In this document: piece after piece, positions 1 to 9,261 of the stretch
How positions within the stretch are numbered: position 1 is the first letter of the stretch
How the letters are laid out: each line of letters begins with the position of its first letter
Notes under the pieces: model-generated
Databases searched by the model: none
The model's input: the letters and a program-made list of their open reading frames with translations, nothing else
Told to the model about the DNA's origin: nothing
Assembly: GCF_946479755.1 (NCBI RefSeq)
Contig: NZ_CAMLHC010000053.1
Span: 1-35,043 of the forward strand
DNA from: an uncultured Chitinophaga sp.
GTDB lineage: Bacteria > Bacteroidota > Bacteroidia > Chitinophagales > Chitinophagaceae
Length of the DNA: 35,043 nucleotides
Direction of reading: 5' to 3'
Program-made: the position numbers and the translations under genes

Positions 1-466
1 GAATCTGTTTTATACACTTACCGGCACCGCCAGTCATTACTACAGTTTAGGCGGTATCAAAATGAATAGCGTTGTGTCTTATTCGCAGTTCTATAACCGG
101 CAGACCGACAGCAATTTTGTGTATTTCAACAGTAAGAATCTAATGGCCTCCCAAACTCTTTTTCTGGGCCATTTTACACTGAACGGCCAGTTGTCAGCCG
201 CCGTGAATCAGGAGTACGGCTTATATGGTGCAGGAGGGGACGTAAGCTGGAAAGTACTCGACTGGCTGGAGGTGGGAGGAGGAATGAAATATAATCGTCA
301 AACCGTGTATGGCCTGTCGTTGCTGGGATATTCCGGGCATTCGAAATTCCGGATACCGTGGATCGGTGAGATCGGACTATATGCAGATAAGGGCTTTATA
401 CCAGGAGCCTATAAAAAACTTGTCACGAACAATACTGGTAGAGTAACCTATACCCGGACCTTTTAA
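1..466 (+). CDS. C-terminal part of an outer-membrane beta-barrel protein (5' end outside window)
   Basis: The reading frame is open from base 2 to the stop at 464-466, so the gene starts left of the window; the ATG at 62 is internal. The visible 154 residues alternate short polar/aromatic strands with Gly/Asn turns and many Tyr and Phe, and they end in an aromatic residue (TRTF), as outer-membrane barrel proteins often do. No enzymatic motif is seen. The stop lies only 8 bp before the next gene, so it heads or belongs to the long operon of RHS-type proteins. A role in secretion or surface anchoring of the downstream giant proteins is inferred from position only. It could also be an unrelated porin-like protein. 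Confidence 0.7.
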   Translation, partial: NLFYTLTGTASHYYSLGGIKMNSVVSYSQFYNRQTDSNFVYFNSKNLMASQTLFLGHFTLNGQLSAAVNQEYGLYGAGGDVSWKVLDWLEVGGGMKYNRQTVYGLSLLGYSGHSKFRIPWIGEIGLYADKGFIPGAYKKLVTNNTGRVTYTRTF

Positions 467-474
467 ATGAACCT

Positions 475-1590
475 ATGTCCAGAAAAATTATTGCCCTGTT
501 AATCTGTATGGGCCTGTTACTGACTGAAACCTTACATGCCCAGGTGAGCATGACGGTGCAGCTGCCACCGGTGGGCGTGCTGGTAAAACCGCAGCTGTGG
601 AATGTGGTGCTGGTGAATGCCGGTAACAGGTCTACAGCCGTACGTCTGCTGTTACGTTTATCAGACGCTGGTACCACGCAACCGGTGCTGACAGCTGTTA
701 CCAGAACCGTTGTTCTGAATCCGGGCGCTAACCAACTGCAGGAGAAGGACCTTGCACCGGTGCAATATGAATACCTGATGATGACCACGGACAGAAGGCC
801 GGAGGGAATGTTGCCGCCCGGTAACTATCTGGCCTGCTACAGTGTGGTATTGGATGGAGATAAAGCAGGTCAGCCTGCGACGGAAGATTGTATTCCTTTT
901 GCCGTGGAGCCGCTTAGCCCGCCGTTACTGAACATGCCGGCGGATGCAGCGGTGCTGGAACAGCGGCTGCCGCAATTTACCTGGATACCACCTGCGCCGC
1001 TGCAATTATTTACCGACCTGAACTATGAACTGGTGGTGACAGAAATGAGAGATGGGCAGTCCGCAGCAGAAGCGGTACAGTCCAATATTCCTGTATATCG
1101 CGCACCTGCGCTGCGGCAGGTATTTGCAGCTTATCCCTCCGGCGGTGTGCCCCTGGATACAGGACGGACGTATGCCTGGACGGTGAAGGCCTACAACGGA
1201 CGGCAGTTTGCTGCGCAAACAGAAATATGGACTTTCCGGTTGAACAGCAAAGCCCTGATGCCTGAGTATAACAGCCCGTATGTGTCATTAAAAAGAGAAG
1301 TGGATGGCGTCGTTACCAATTGCGGCAACGTGCTCCGTTTCGCCTATACGAATGAAACAATGGAGACGAATGCCCACTACAGCGTGATATCGCTGGATAA
1401 TGGTAACAGGGAGATCATGTCAGGTACTGTTGCGCTGCAACCGGGCAGTAATCTGCTGGAACTGAAGCTGCGGAAAAGCGGTAAGCTGAAGTCCGGTGCT
1501 TACTATGCGCTTGTGTTGCAGAACTCGCGCGACGAGCGGTGGAGAATGAATTTTAACTATAACCCCGAAGAAAATACGGAGGCCGAATAA
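475..1590 (+). CDS. Secreted protein with Ig/FN3-like domains, unknown function
   Basis: The protein has 371 aa. An N-terminal signal peptide (basic MSRK, hydrophobic core, ALHA-type end near residues 20-23) predicts export. Residues about 24-145 look like an all-beta domain. Residues about 148-257 have the FN3-like pattern common in Bacteroidota: a 'P.F.WIP' strand near 166-172, 'Y.LVVTEM' near 184-191, then 'G..YAWTVKAY' near 230-240 and 'E.WTFRL' near 250-256. Residues 260-371 form a third beta-rich segment with an acidic tail. The ATG at 475 is used because the ATG at 467 is out of frame. It lies 8 bp after the barrel gene and 34 bp before the 2123-aa gene, so it is probably co-transcribed. 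I do not recognise a named family; an extracellular adaptor or chaperone role is a guess. Confidence 0.75.
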   Translation: MSRKIIALLICMGLLLTETLHAQVSMTVQLPPVGVLVKPQLWNVVLVNAGNRSTAVRLLLRLSDAGTTQPVLTAVTRTVVLNPGANQLQEKDLAPVQYEYLMMTTDRRPEGMLPPGNYLACYSVVLDGDKAGQPATEDCIPFAVEPLSPPLLNMPADAAVLEQRLPQFTWIPPAPLQLFTDLNYELVVTEMRDGQSAAEAVQSNIPVYRAPALRQVFAAYPSGGVPLDTGRTYAWTVKAYNGRQFAAQTEIWTFRLNSKALMPEYNSPYVSLKREVDGVVTNCGNVLRFAYTNETMETNAHYSVISLDNGNREIMSGTVALQPGSNLLELKLRKSGKLKSGAYYALVLQNSRDERWRMNFNYNPEENTEAE

Positions 1591-1624
1591 AACAGCAACC
1601 CTATACCTATAAATAATTTGGAAC

Positions 1625-4600
1625 ATGATTTTGCGATTGTTGGGTAAAACGAAAAAAGCAACTTCTATCGCGTTGCTGACGCTGATGTATGTAGAAGCGA
1701 TATTGCCTGCCTATGCATTTGGAGGTACAAGACCTCCAAGGATGATGCCCCCGACAGAGAAAGGCGCCAGGCCGACGACTACCGTTTTCCCTGGAACATC
1801 TGTTATGCCTGTTGCGTCGTCGCTGGCTATGCCTGCACCTGTCCCCATGGGATTGAAGGCATCCGCCACGGCTTTCGGCGGACCTACGCAGCCGGAAACT
1901 CAAGGGTTTCACGCGGTGGGCAATGATAAGCAGGTGGACCTGTTCACCGGTGATTTTTCCTATACGATCCCATTAATGGACGTAGATGGATATCCATTGA
2001 CAATGGGTTATAACAGCGGTGTTTCTATGGACCAGGAAGCCAGCTGGGTGGGCCTTGGATGGACCTTGAACCCGGGTAGTGTCAATCGTAACATGCGCGG
2101 GCTACCGGATGATTTTAACGGAAGGGATTCCATTGTGAAAGCAATTAATATAAAACCAAACAAAACATTTGGAGTTAACACCGGCTTTAACCTGGAGATA
2201 GGAGGGTTCCCGAATGACGTGGTGAAGGTTGGCGCAGGAACACAGATCGGCGTCTTTCATAATACTTATAAGGGTTGGGGAATAGAGTTTGCCTTAAACA
2301 CCTCCATTAATGCCGGCAGTAAATCCATGGGCCGTTTCGCCGCCGGCTTATCATTGCCTAATAATTCACAGGAAGGGCTTACAATATCTCCTTCCCTGTC
2401 TTACTCGATGCCGGTCAACCAGGAGTCTACCGAAAAAAATACTTACAGTGGTAACTTCAGTATCAGCGGAGCCTATAACTCGCGTTCCGGTATGAAAGCC
2501 TTGCAGTTCAGCGCCGGGCTGAGGCAATATGCTAAAAACGCAAAAAGTACTACCGGAAGAACGGAAAGCGGCAGTACTTATTCCACTGATATCTCCTTTG
2601 CTTACCCGGGATTCACGCCTACTGTGACAATACCGTTTTCCAGTGAAATTTACACGATAAACACACGGTTTGGTGCTGAGTATAAAATAGTCAGCCCTGC
2701 CTTTACGTTGGGTGGTTACCAGACCCGCCAGTATATTGATTTTAAGGACTCAGTGCGAATACTGCCGGCCTATGGCTATCTCAATTATCAATACGGTGTT
2801 AACAACAGCAGCGGTTTACTGGACTTCAACAGAGAACGTGATATACCATATCGGGAATATCCGCCGGTACCTAATATCGCTTTGCCTACCTATACCTATG
2901 ATGTTTTTTCTATTTCCGGAGAAGGTAGTGGCGGTATGTTCCGTGCATACCGAAATGACCTGGGATATATGCGGGACCCGCTGGTTTCCACCAAAGACAA
3001 ATCACAACGGTATAGCCTTGATGTGGGTTATGCCGATCTCGTGCACGCCGGCATAGACCTTACTTTTACCCGGTCGTATACGGAGTCGGGAATGTGGAAC
3101 GGCGGCAATCCGCTGGCCACCAGTCTCGACTTTACACAGGCCGATAAAAAGTATGAAGCAGCTTATTTCCGCAATCCCGGTGAAATGGCGCTGAATGAAC
3201 AGGCTTTTATGGATGCTGTTGGCGGGGATGACCTTGTAACACCCCGTTTGTTTCAGCCGGATAAGAACTCTCCTGTGATCATGACCACGAATAAGCTGAT
3301 GCGTTATGCCAACAAGCGCGCTGTAGGTGATATTACCCTGCCACAGGGCGTCGTTAAAAAACAGGCGCGAGAAAAGCGTACGCAGGTCATCAGCTATCTG
3401 ACAGCGAAAGAAGCCAGTGAGGCTGGTCTTTCAAAATATATTGACAGCTACGGTTATAATAAGCCTGCTGTTGATGGTTGCAGTAATGATATCCCGGATG
3501 AATACCCGCAGCAGGTCTACGGGCTGAACGGGGATTATCATAAGGTATACGATGACCACGAAGTAACGTTCCAGCGGGTGGACACCATGATCAATTTTAT
3601 GAACATCAGGGGGCACGCCAGCACCTGGCCGCCATATCCACCGTTATACGACTACTTCTATACTATCTGGCGAGGCAGGATACGTGCCCCTCTGGATGGC
3701 AAATACTATTTCAGGACTTACGCCGACGAAGGTTGCCGTCTTATTTTTGAAGATACCACGGTGGTTCTGCATGGGTGGGATTTTGAGGGCGAATATTCCG
3801 AAGCGTCTGTTAACCTGCAGGCGGGCAGGCTCTATAATTTCAGGATCGAATACCGTAACGATGAATCTGAATCCAGGATGATCCTGTTATGGAAGTATGG
3901 CACCATGACCGACTTTAGTTACGTGCCGAAATCATGCCTGGTGGCATCGCCGCCGCAGGACAGCGTAACGCTGCCTAACGGTATCGTGCGGGAGCAGCGT
4001 GTGAACGCGTACCGGAAGCCGCACCATATTTCGGAAATAGATGTGTTGAATAACGATGGCCGCAGGTACGTATATGGGATACCGGTATATAACCTTCAGC
4101 AGGAAGAAGCATCGTTTTCCGTGGGGGCGGCCGACAGAAATCCTGCAACCGGGTTGACAAGCTATTCCGCCACCGAGAATTCTGTTAACAATACCAGCGG
4201 TAATGACAACTATTTCAGTAGAGAGACGGTCCCTGCTTATGCACACAGCTTTTTGCTGACGGGTATCCTGTCGCCGGACTACGTAGATCTTACTGGTAAT
4301 GGTATTACCGATGACGATGCAGGTACGGCAGTAAAGTTCAATTATACGAAGGTGGCGGGAATCAACAATCCGCAACAGTGGCGTAGTCCGAATAGTGACA
4401 AAGCCTCCTACCAGGAAGGACTTAAAACGGACTACCGGGATGATAAAGGCAGTTATGTGGCAGGTAAAAAAGAGTTGTGGTACCTGAATTCCGTGGAATC
4501 TAAAAACATGATCGCTGTTTTTACGCTGGAAGACAGACAGGACCTGAAGCAGATCAGCCCGACAGGCGTACGCTCGGCCAGCAAGGCTAAGCGGCTTAAA

Positions 4601-7600
4601 CAAATAGATCTCTATACCAAGGCGGAGTTTAGCAAAGGCGTCACCGCAGTGCCAGTGAAAACGGTACATTTTTCCTACAGTTATTCTTTGTGTAAAGGCG
4701 CCGATGGTGATGCGAACATAGGCAAACTGACGCTGGACAGCGTGTGGTTTTCGTATAACGGTAACACTAAAGGCAGGAAGAATCCGTATGTGTTCCGCTA
4801 TAACACGGCTAATCCATCTTATGCCACACAACAATACGATCGCTGGGGCAACTATAAAAGCCCTGCCGGTAACCCGGCCGGACTGACGAATGCAGAGTAT
4901 CCCTATGCGATCCAGGATAGTACGCTGGCTGCCCGTAATGCAGCTGCCTGGACGCTGGACGAAATTGTGTTGCCTTCCGGAGCGAAAATGAAGGTTACCT
5001 ATGAGGGTGATGATTACGCTTATGTGCAGAACAGACGGGCCATGCAGTATTTGGGCATACTCGGCCTTTCAGCATCAATTCCTGCTGATACCAGTAAGCT
5101 TTCCAATAGCTTGTATAATAGTAATAACGATAACATTTATGTGTCAGTAATCCTGCCGGTGGCCGTAAAATCGGAGCAGGAGTTATATAAACGTTACCTG
5201 GAAGGAATAGAAGACCTGGCTTTCAGGTTGAGAGTGAACATGCCTGGCGACCAATATGGTAGTGGCCAGGAATGGGTGCCCTGTTATGCGAAACTGGATA
5301 AAGTAAACGGTCCCTATTATGGGCTTTACCCGGATAAGAAAGCTTTCTGGCTGAAGCTGGCGACGATCAATAAAAGAGGGGAGCCAGGCGGCTCTATTAG
5401 TCCGCTGGCACAGGCCGCTCTTCAGTTCCTGCGTCTTAACCTGCCATCCAAGGCATTCCCTGGTTCTGATATTGGAGACGATCTCAACGTGGTGAATGTA
5501 GTGAAGGTACTAGGTAGCCTGGCGAACAACGTGATGAATACCCTGCATTCCTTTGAAGAGAACAGCCGGTTAAGGGGATGGGCCAGGCACATTGTGCTTG
5601 GAAGTTCTTTTGTACGACTCAACAGCCCCGCTTTCAAAAAGTATGGTGGCGGCCTGCGCGTAAAACGGATCGTGACTTATGACAACTGGAATAAAATGAC
5701 CCGGCAGGCTGAGTCGCAATACGGGCAGGAGTATCAGTACACTACTTCTGCCGTCATCAATGGCGATACGGTACAGATCAGCAGTGGAGTGGCAGCCTAC
5801 GAGCCTGTATTAGGCGGTGATGAAAACCCGTTCCGGCAGCCGGTGTATTATACCGAACAAGTGGCTGCACTGGCCCCGGTATCCATGGGGTATGCGGAAG
5901 AGCCTTTCGGAGAATCGCTATTCCCTTCGCCAATGGTAGGTTACAGTAAAGTGCGGGTAACTTCCATCAACAAAAAGAATACAAGATCGGCCAACGGCTA
6001 TGTGGAAAGCAGTTTTTATACTACCAATGACTACCCAACGCTGACGGACCGTACTATCATCGATGGAGATACAAAAAAACGATTCAAACCATCTATCGAT
6101 AATTTCCTGAAGGTTAACGCGCGGCATTTCCTGGCTGTGTCACAGGGCTTCCGGGTGGAATTAAACGATATGAACGGCAGGCTTCGTTCTCAGGCCGTTT
6201 ATGCGGAGACGGACCCTTACAACCCGGTCAGCAGTACCGCTTATTATTATAAAACAATCAGTAAAGATGGCATAACACGACTGGACAACTCCGTGCTGAC
6301 ACTGAATGCACGCGGGGTTGTAAACGGCAGCGCTGTCATCGGGAAAGACGTAGAACTGATGACGGATATGCGTCAGGAACGCTCTGTTACCAACGCCAGC
6401 AATCCCAATCTGAATACCGATCTGTTCACGTTTGGCGTGCCACCGTTTATGCTGTTGCCCAGTCTTCTCAATCTGGCGCAACGGGAGGAAAACCTGTACC
6501 GTTCTGTGGCTATGACCAAAGTGATCAACCGTCACGGTATACTGGACAGTATCGTAGCGGTAGACAAAGGCAGCAGGATCACCACCCGTAATCTGCTGTT
6601 TGATGAGGAAACCGGTGACGCGTTGCTGACCAGCATTCAAAATGAATACAATGATCCGCTGTACCAGTTTACCTATCCCTCCGGCTGGATGTATGATGGC
6701 ATGAGCGGCGCGTACAAAAATATTCAGCTGACAATGACCGGTCTCAGTTTCCTGAACGGCCGTATCGTAAAGGGTTTCCCTGCAGGTGTCTCTTTGAATG
6801 ATTACTTCTATCCGGGAGATGAGATACTGGTGTACGCCAAAAGTGGGGTAGGTGGCACCGAATGTGCACCATTGATAGCCAACTTTCCCGGTGTTAACCG
6901 GATCTGGGCGGTGGATGCCAACGTTATGGCGGGAGGCCAACCGGACGTGTATTTCATGGCTAAAGACGGACAGCCTTTTACCGGTGAGGATGTAACGCTG
7001 AAGATCATCCGTTCCGGACGCAAAAACATATTCACTTCCGCAGGGGGAGTAACCATGATGGTCAACCCATTGACAAAAGGCACCGGAAATACCTACACAT
7101 TTGATATCAGTGCCAATAAGAAGATCATCACGGCCAATGCTGTCGAATACAAACAACTCTGGAAAGTACAGGATAAAAAGCTTCCGGTAAAGGTGCCGCC
7201 CATATATGAGAACGACCTTGTTTCCAGGTACTTCAAAGCAGTATGCCCGGCAGGGACAACCGGCGATACCTCCGTATTATACGTAGTGCCCGCGGGTAAG
7301 TATACCGGTAAAACGAAACAGGAGGCCAATCTGAAGGCAGAAAACGATATGCGCGACAACGGACCGGCGTATGCGGCGCAGTTTAAAAAATGTGGTTGCG
7401 CAAGCGCGGCGGTATCCAAAGTGTTCTATAAGAATGACTGTACAGAAGGTATAGGCTCCGCGGTGACTGTAACGCTGAATGCCGGTGCGGTAGTAAGGCC
7501 TACCTGTGCAGAAGCGAATCAGGCAGCATTGGATTCACTGAATAAAATCGGTCAGGCGGTAGCCAACCAAAACGGTACCTGCGGTAGCTACTATGTGAGG

Positions 7601-7996
7601 CTGACATACGAGAATTCAAGACGGGACGTGTTTTCAACGCCAACAGACAATCATGACTATGATTATACGGATATCAGGGTGTCTTTCTACAAGGATGCAG
7701 CCTGTACTTTTCCGCTGGCTGTTCAGAACCAGGAGGTGAATTATTATACGTCCGTCGTTTCAGAACATTGGGATGACTTTAATGGATATACGAGAAATGA
7801 GTATGACACCAATCCGGTTAAAGTAATATGCAATGGTACTTCTCAGGTGATACTCCAGAATGTGATAAACAGACATGTTCAGGATGTCAGAAAATTTGAG
7901 GGGAACCCTCCTATAGAAGTACAGCCGACAGAACGTTATACGGACAACTATTACTTTAAACTGAAGACTGTACCCGGATTAACAATCGTTCCCTGA
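1625..7996 (+). CDS. Giant secreted RHS/SpvB-like protein with PA14 domain and DUF5977-like repeats
   Basis: The protein has 2123 aa and a signal-like N-terminus (hydrophobic stretch about residues 12-32 ending AYAFGG). Residues about 95-160 carry the SpvB/RHS shell entry motif: 'VDLFTGDFSYTIPL', 'GYNSG', then 'VGLGWTLNPGSVNR' and 'GLPDD'. Residues about 627-775 read as a PA14 domain, with 'GRIRAPLDGKYYFRTYADEG' followed by 'RLIFEDTTV' and 'YNFRIEYRND'. PA14 is a carbohydrate-binding or adhesive beta-barrel in many toxins and adhesins. Two DUF5977-like repeats occur at about 1865-1924 and 1932-1986, each with a Cys near the start, 'VPAG.Y'-type strands and a terminal Cys; a final beta-rich segment follows. 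No catalytic motif is seen. It sits between the Ig-like gene and the 413-aa YD-tail gene. I infer a shell or adhesin component of the RHS locus. Confidence 0.85.
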   Translation: MILRLLGKTKKATSIALLTLMYVEAILPAYAFGGTRPPRMMPPTEKGARPTTTVFPGTSVMPVASSLAMPAPVPMGLKASATAFGGPTQPETQGFHAVGNDKQVDLFTGDFSYTIPLMDVDGYPLTMGYNSGVSMDQEASWVGLGWTLNPGSVNRNMRGLPDDFNGRDSIVKAINIKPNKTFGVNTGFNLEIGGFPNDVVKVGAGTQIGVFHNTYKGWGIEFALNTSINAGSKSMGRFAAGLSLPNNSQEGLTISPSLSYSMPVNQESTEKNTYSGNFSISGAYNSRSGMKALQFSAGLRQYAKNAKSTTGRTESGSTYSTDISFAYPGFTPTVTIPFSSEIYTINTRFGAEYKIVSPAFTLGGYQTRQYIDFKDSVRILPAYGYLNYQYGVNNSSGLLDFNRERDIPYREYPPVPNIALPTYTYDVFSISGEGSGGMFRAYRNDLGYMRDPLVSTKDKSQRYSLDVGYADLVHAGIDLTFTRSYTESGMWNGGNPLATSLDFTQADKKYEAAYFRNPGEMALNEQAFMDAVGGDDLVTPRLFQPDKNSPVIMTTNKLMRYANKRAVGDITLPQGVVKKQAREKRTQVISYLTAKEASEAGLSKYIDSYGYNKPAVDGCSNDIPDEYPQQVYGLNGDYHKVYDDHEVTFQRVDTMINFMNIRGHASTWPPYPPLYDYFYTIWRGRIRAPLDGKYYFRTYADEGCRLIFEDTTVVLHGWDFEGEYSEASVNLQAGRLYNFRIEYRNDESESRMILLWKYGTMTDFSYVPKSCLVASPPQDSVTLPNGIVREQRVNAYRKPHHISEIDVLNNDGRRYVYGIPVYNLQQEEASFSVGAADRNPATGLTSYSATENSVNNTSGNDNYFSRETVPAYAHSFLLTGILSPDYVDLTGNGITDDDAGTAVKFNYTKVAGINNPQQWRSPNSDKASYQEGLKTDYRDDKGSYVAGKKELWYLNSVESKNMIAVFTLEDRQDLKQISPTGVRSASKAKRLKQIDLYTKAEFSKGVTAVPVKTVHFSYSYSLCKGADGDANIGKLTLDSVWFSYNGNTKGRKNPYVFRYNTANPSYATQQYDRWGNYKSPAGNPAGLTNAEYPYAIQDSTLAARNAAAWTLDEIVLPSGAKMKVTYEGDDYAYVQNRRAMQYLGILGLSASIPADTSKLSNSLYNSNNDNIYVSVILPVAVKSEQELYKRYLEGIEDLAFRLRVNMPGDQYGSGQEWVPCYAKLDKVNGPYYGLYPDKKAFWLKLATINKRGEPGGSISPLAQAALQFLRLNLPSKAFPGSDIGDDLNVVNVVKVLGSLANNVMNTLHSFEENSRLRGWARHIVLGSSFVRLNSPAFKKYGGGLRVKRIVTYDNWNKMTRQAESQYGQEYQYTTSAVINGDTVQISSGVAAYEPVLGGDENPFRQPVYYTEQVAALAPVSMGYAEEPFGESLFPSPMVGYSKVRVTSINKKNTRSANGYVESSFYTTNDYPTLTDRTIIDGDTKKRFKPSIDNFLKVNARHFLAVSQGFRVELNDMNGRLRSQAVYAETDPYNPVSSTAYYYKTISKDGITRLDNSVLTLNARGVVNGSAVIGKDVELMTDMRQERSVTNASNPNLNTDLFTFGVPPFMLLPSLLNLAQREENLYRSVAMTKVINRHGILDSIVAVDKGSRITTRNLLFDEETGDALLTSIQNEYNDPLYQFTYPSGWMYDGMSGAYKNIQLTMTGLSFLNGRIVKGFPAGVSLNDYFYPGDEILVYAKSGVGGTECAPLIANFPGVNRIWAVDANVMAGGQPDVYFMAKDGQPFTGEDVTLKIIRSGRKNIFTSAGGVTMMVNPLTKGTGNTYTFDISANKKIITANAVEYKQLWKVQDKKLPVKVPPIYENDLVSRYFKAVCPAGTTGDTSVLYVVPAGKYTGKTKQEANLKAENDMRDNGPAYAAQFKKCGCASAAVSKVFYKNDCTEGIGSAVTVTLNAGAVVRPTCAEANQAALDSLNKIGQAVANQNGTCGSYYVRLTYENSRRDVFSTPTDNHDYDYTDIRVSFYKDAACTFPLAVQNQEVNYYTSVVSEHWDDFNGYTRNEYDTNPVKVICNGTSQVILQNVINRHVQDVRKFEGNPPIEVQPTERYTDNYYFKLKTVPGLTIVP

Positions 7997-8015
7997 CCAG
8001 TAAAATACGCCTGTT

Positions 8016-9257
8016 ATGCTAAAATCAATATATAAAAGCCTTTTCTTTTCATGCCTGGTATTGCTATTCCCACTGGCCGCCAGCAGTGCCGGCAGCAGCG
8101 TAGCTGCCGGCGCCCTGAAGCCTGATACTTCCGGCGGTTGTTTCAGCGGTATCACAGAGGTAAGCGTGAATCCTTATGTGTATGGTATCGCCGGCAACTG
8201 GCGGCCAGCGCGTTCCTATGTTTATTATGGCAGCCGCGCTGAAGAAGATCCGGCGGCAGAAACCAACATACGCACCAACGGTACGCTTCCTTCCTTTATC
8301 GCTTTCTGGAATAATGTTGCCGGCGTATGGCAGCCCTCGAAAGATACCTCCAGGTGGGTATGGAACGCAGAAAGTACGCTTTTTAATGCCAAAGGGTTCG
8401 AGCTGGAAAACCATGATCCCCTGGGGAGATACAATGCCGGTATCTATGGATATGATAATGCGTTGCCGGTGGCAGTCGTGCAGAACAGCCGTTACCGCGA
8501 GTCGTTTGCAGAAGGGTTTGAAGATTATAGTTATGGAAAGACACAATGTGATGCTGCCTGTTCTGGTACCCGCACGTTTGATTTTTCCGGACATCAGGAT
8601 GCGATCGTACAGGGGAACGCGCATACAGGCCGTTATGCCATCAAAGTGGCTACCGGGACGAACAGAGGCGTGAGCGCTATGGTGGTACCTTCCGATAACC
8701 AGGATTTCACGCTGACGGTGAACCGTAAAACGGCTACCTGCCCTTATAACGCTCAGGTGCTGGAAAGCGTCAGGGCCGGGGATCCGGCATTGCTGCCGGG
8801 GTTTTCCCCGATACAGGGTACCCGGCTGCTGATATCCGCCTGGGCAAAAGAAGAGACTCCCTGTAACTGTATCACCTATACGAATGCAGCCATAGAGGTG
8901 CAAACCGGTGGTAAGATCTTTCACGTTACACCGGTGGGGTATCTGATTGATGGATGGCAACGGTATGAAATGGTGATCGACGTTCCTGCGAATGCCACCA
9001 CTTTGTCTGTTATTCTTAAATCCCTGGGTAAGACAGCTGTGTATTTTGACGACCTGCGGATACATCCATTCAATGCCAATATGAAGTCATTCGTCTACGA
9101 TCCGGTGACACTGCGTATGATGGCCGAACTGGATGAAAACAACTATGCCTCTTTTTACGAGTATGACGACGATGGTACACTCATCCGGCTGAAGAAAGAA
9201 ACGGAAAGAGGTGTTATGACTATTAAAGAAACCCGGAGCTCTCTGGCAAAAGAATAA
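8016..9257 (+). CDS. Secreted beta-sandwich protein ending in an RHS YD-like repeat
   Basis: The protein has 413 aa with a signal peptide over residues 1 to about 25. Residues about 164-350 look like a carbohydrate-binding-type jelly roll: 'FAEGFEDYSYG', then 'AHTGRYAIKV', 'LLISAWAKEE', and 'VYFDDLRIHPFN' at the end. The last 60 residues contain a conserved Bacteroidota RHS-associated tail, 'MKSFVYDPVTLRMMAELDEN' followed by 'YEYDDDGTLIRLKKETERG'. This is one YD-type repeat without the rest of a YD shell. The gene begins 19 bp after the 2123-aa gene and ends 4 bp before the next. I infer that it is a detached piece of a larger RHS-like polypeptide or closes its shell. The binding target is unknown. 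Confidence 0.8.
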   Translation: MLKSIYKSLFFSCLVLLFPLAASSAGSSVAAGALKPDTSGGCFSGITEVSVNPYVYGIAGNWRPARSYVYYGSRAEEDPAAETNIRTNGTLPSFIAFWNNVAGVWQPSKDTSRWVWNAESTLFNAKGFELENHDPLGRYNAGIYGYDNALPVAVVQNSRYRESFAEGFEDYSYGKTQCDAACSGTRTFDFSGHQDAIVQGNAHTGRYAIKVATGTNRGVSAMVVPSDNQDFTLTVNRKTATCPYNAQVLESVRAGDPALLPGFSPIQGTRLLISAWAKEETPCNCITYTNAAIEVQTGGKIFHVTPVGYLIDGWQRYEMVIDVPANATTLSVILKSLGKTAVYFDDLRIHPFNANMKSFVYDPVTLRMMAELDENNYASFYEYDDDGTLIRLKKETERGVMTIKETRSSLAKE

Positions 9258-9261
9258 TGAT

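Noticed and set aside
3932..4834. 300-codon open frame on the minus strand
   Set aside because: Antisense to the 2123-aa gene; Arg/His/Ile-rich translation without a recognisable domain.
6161..7156. 331-codon open frame on the minus strand
   Set aside because: Antisense to the 2123-aa gene; shadow of its codon use.
8064..9065. 333-codon open frame on the minus strand
   Set aside because: Antisense to the 413-aa gene, no signal or domain pattern.
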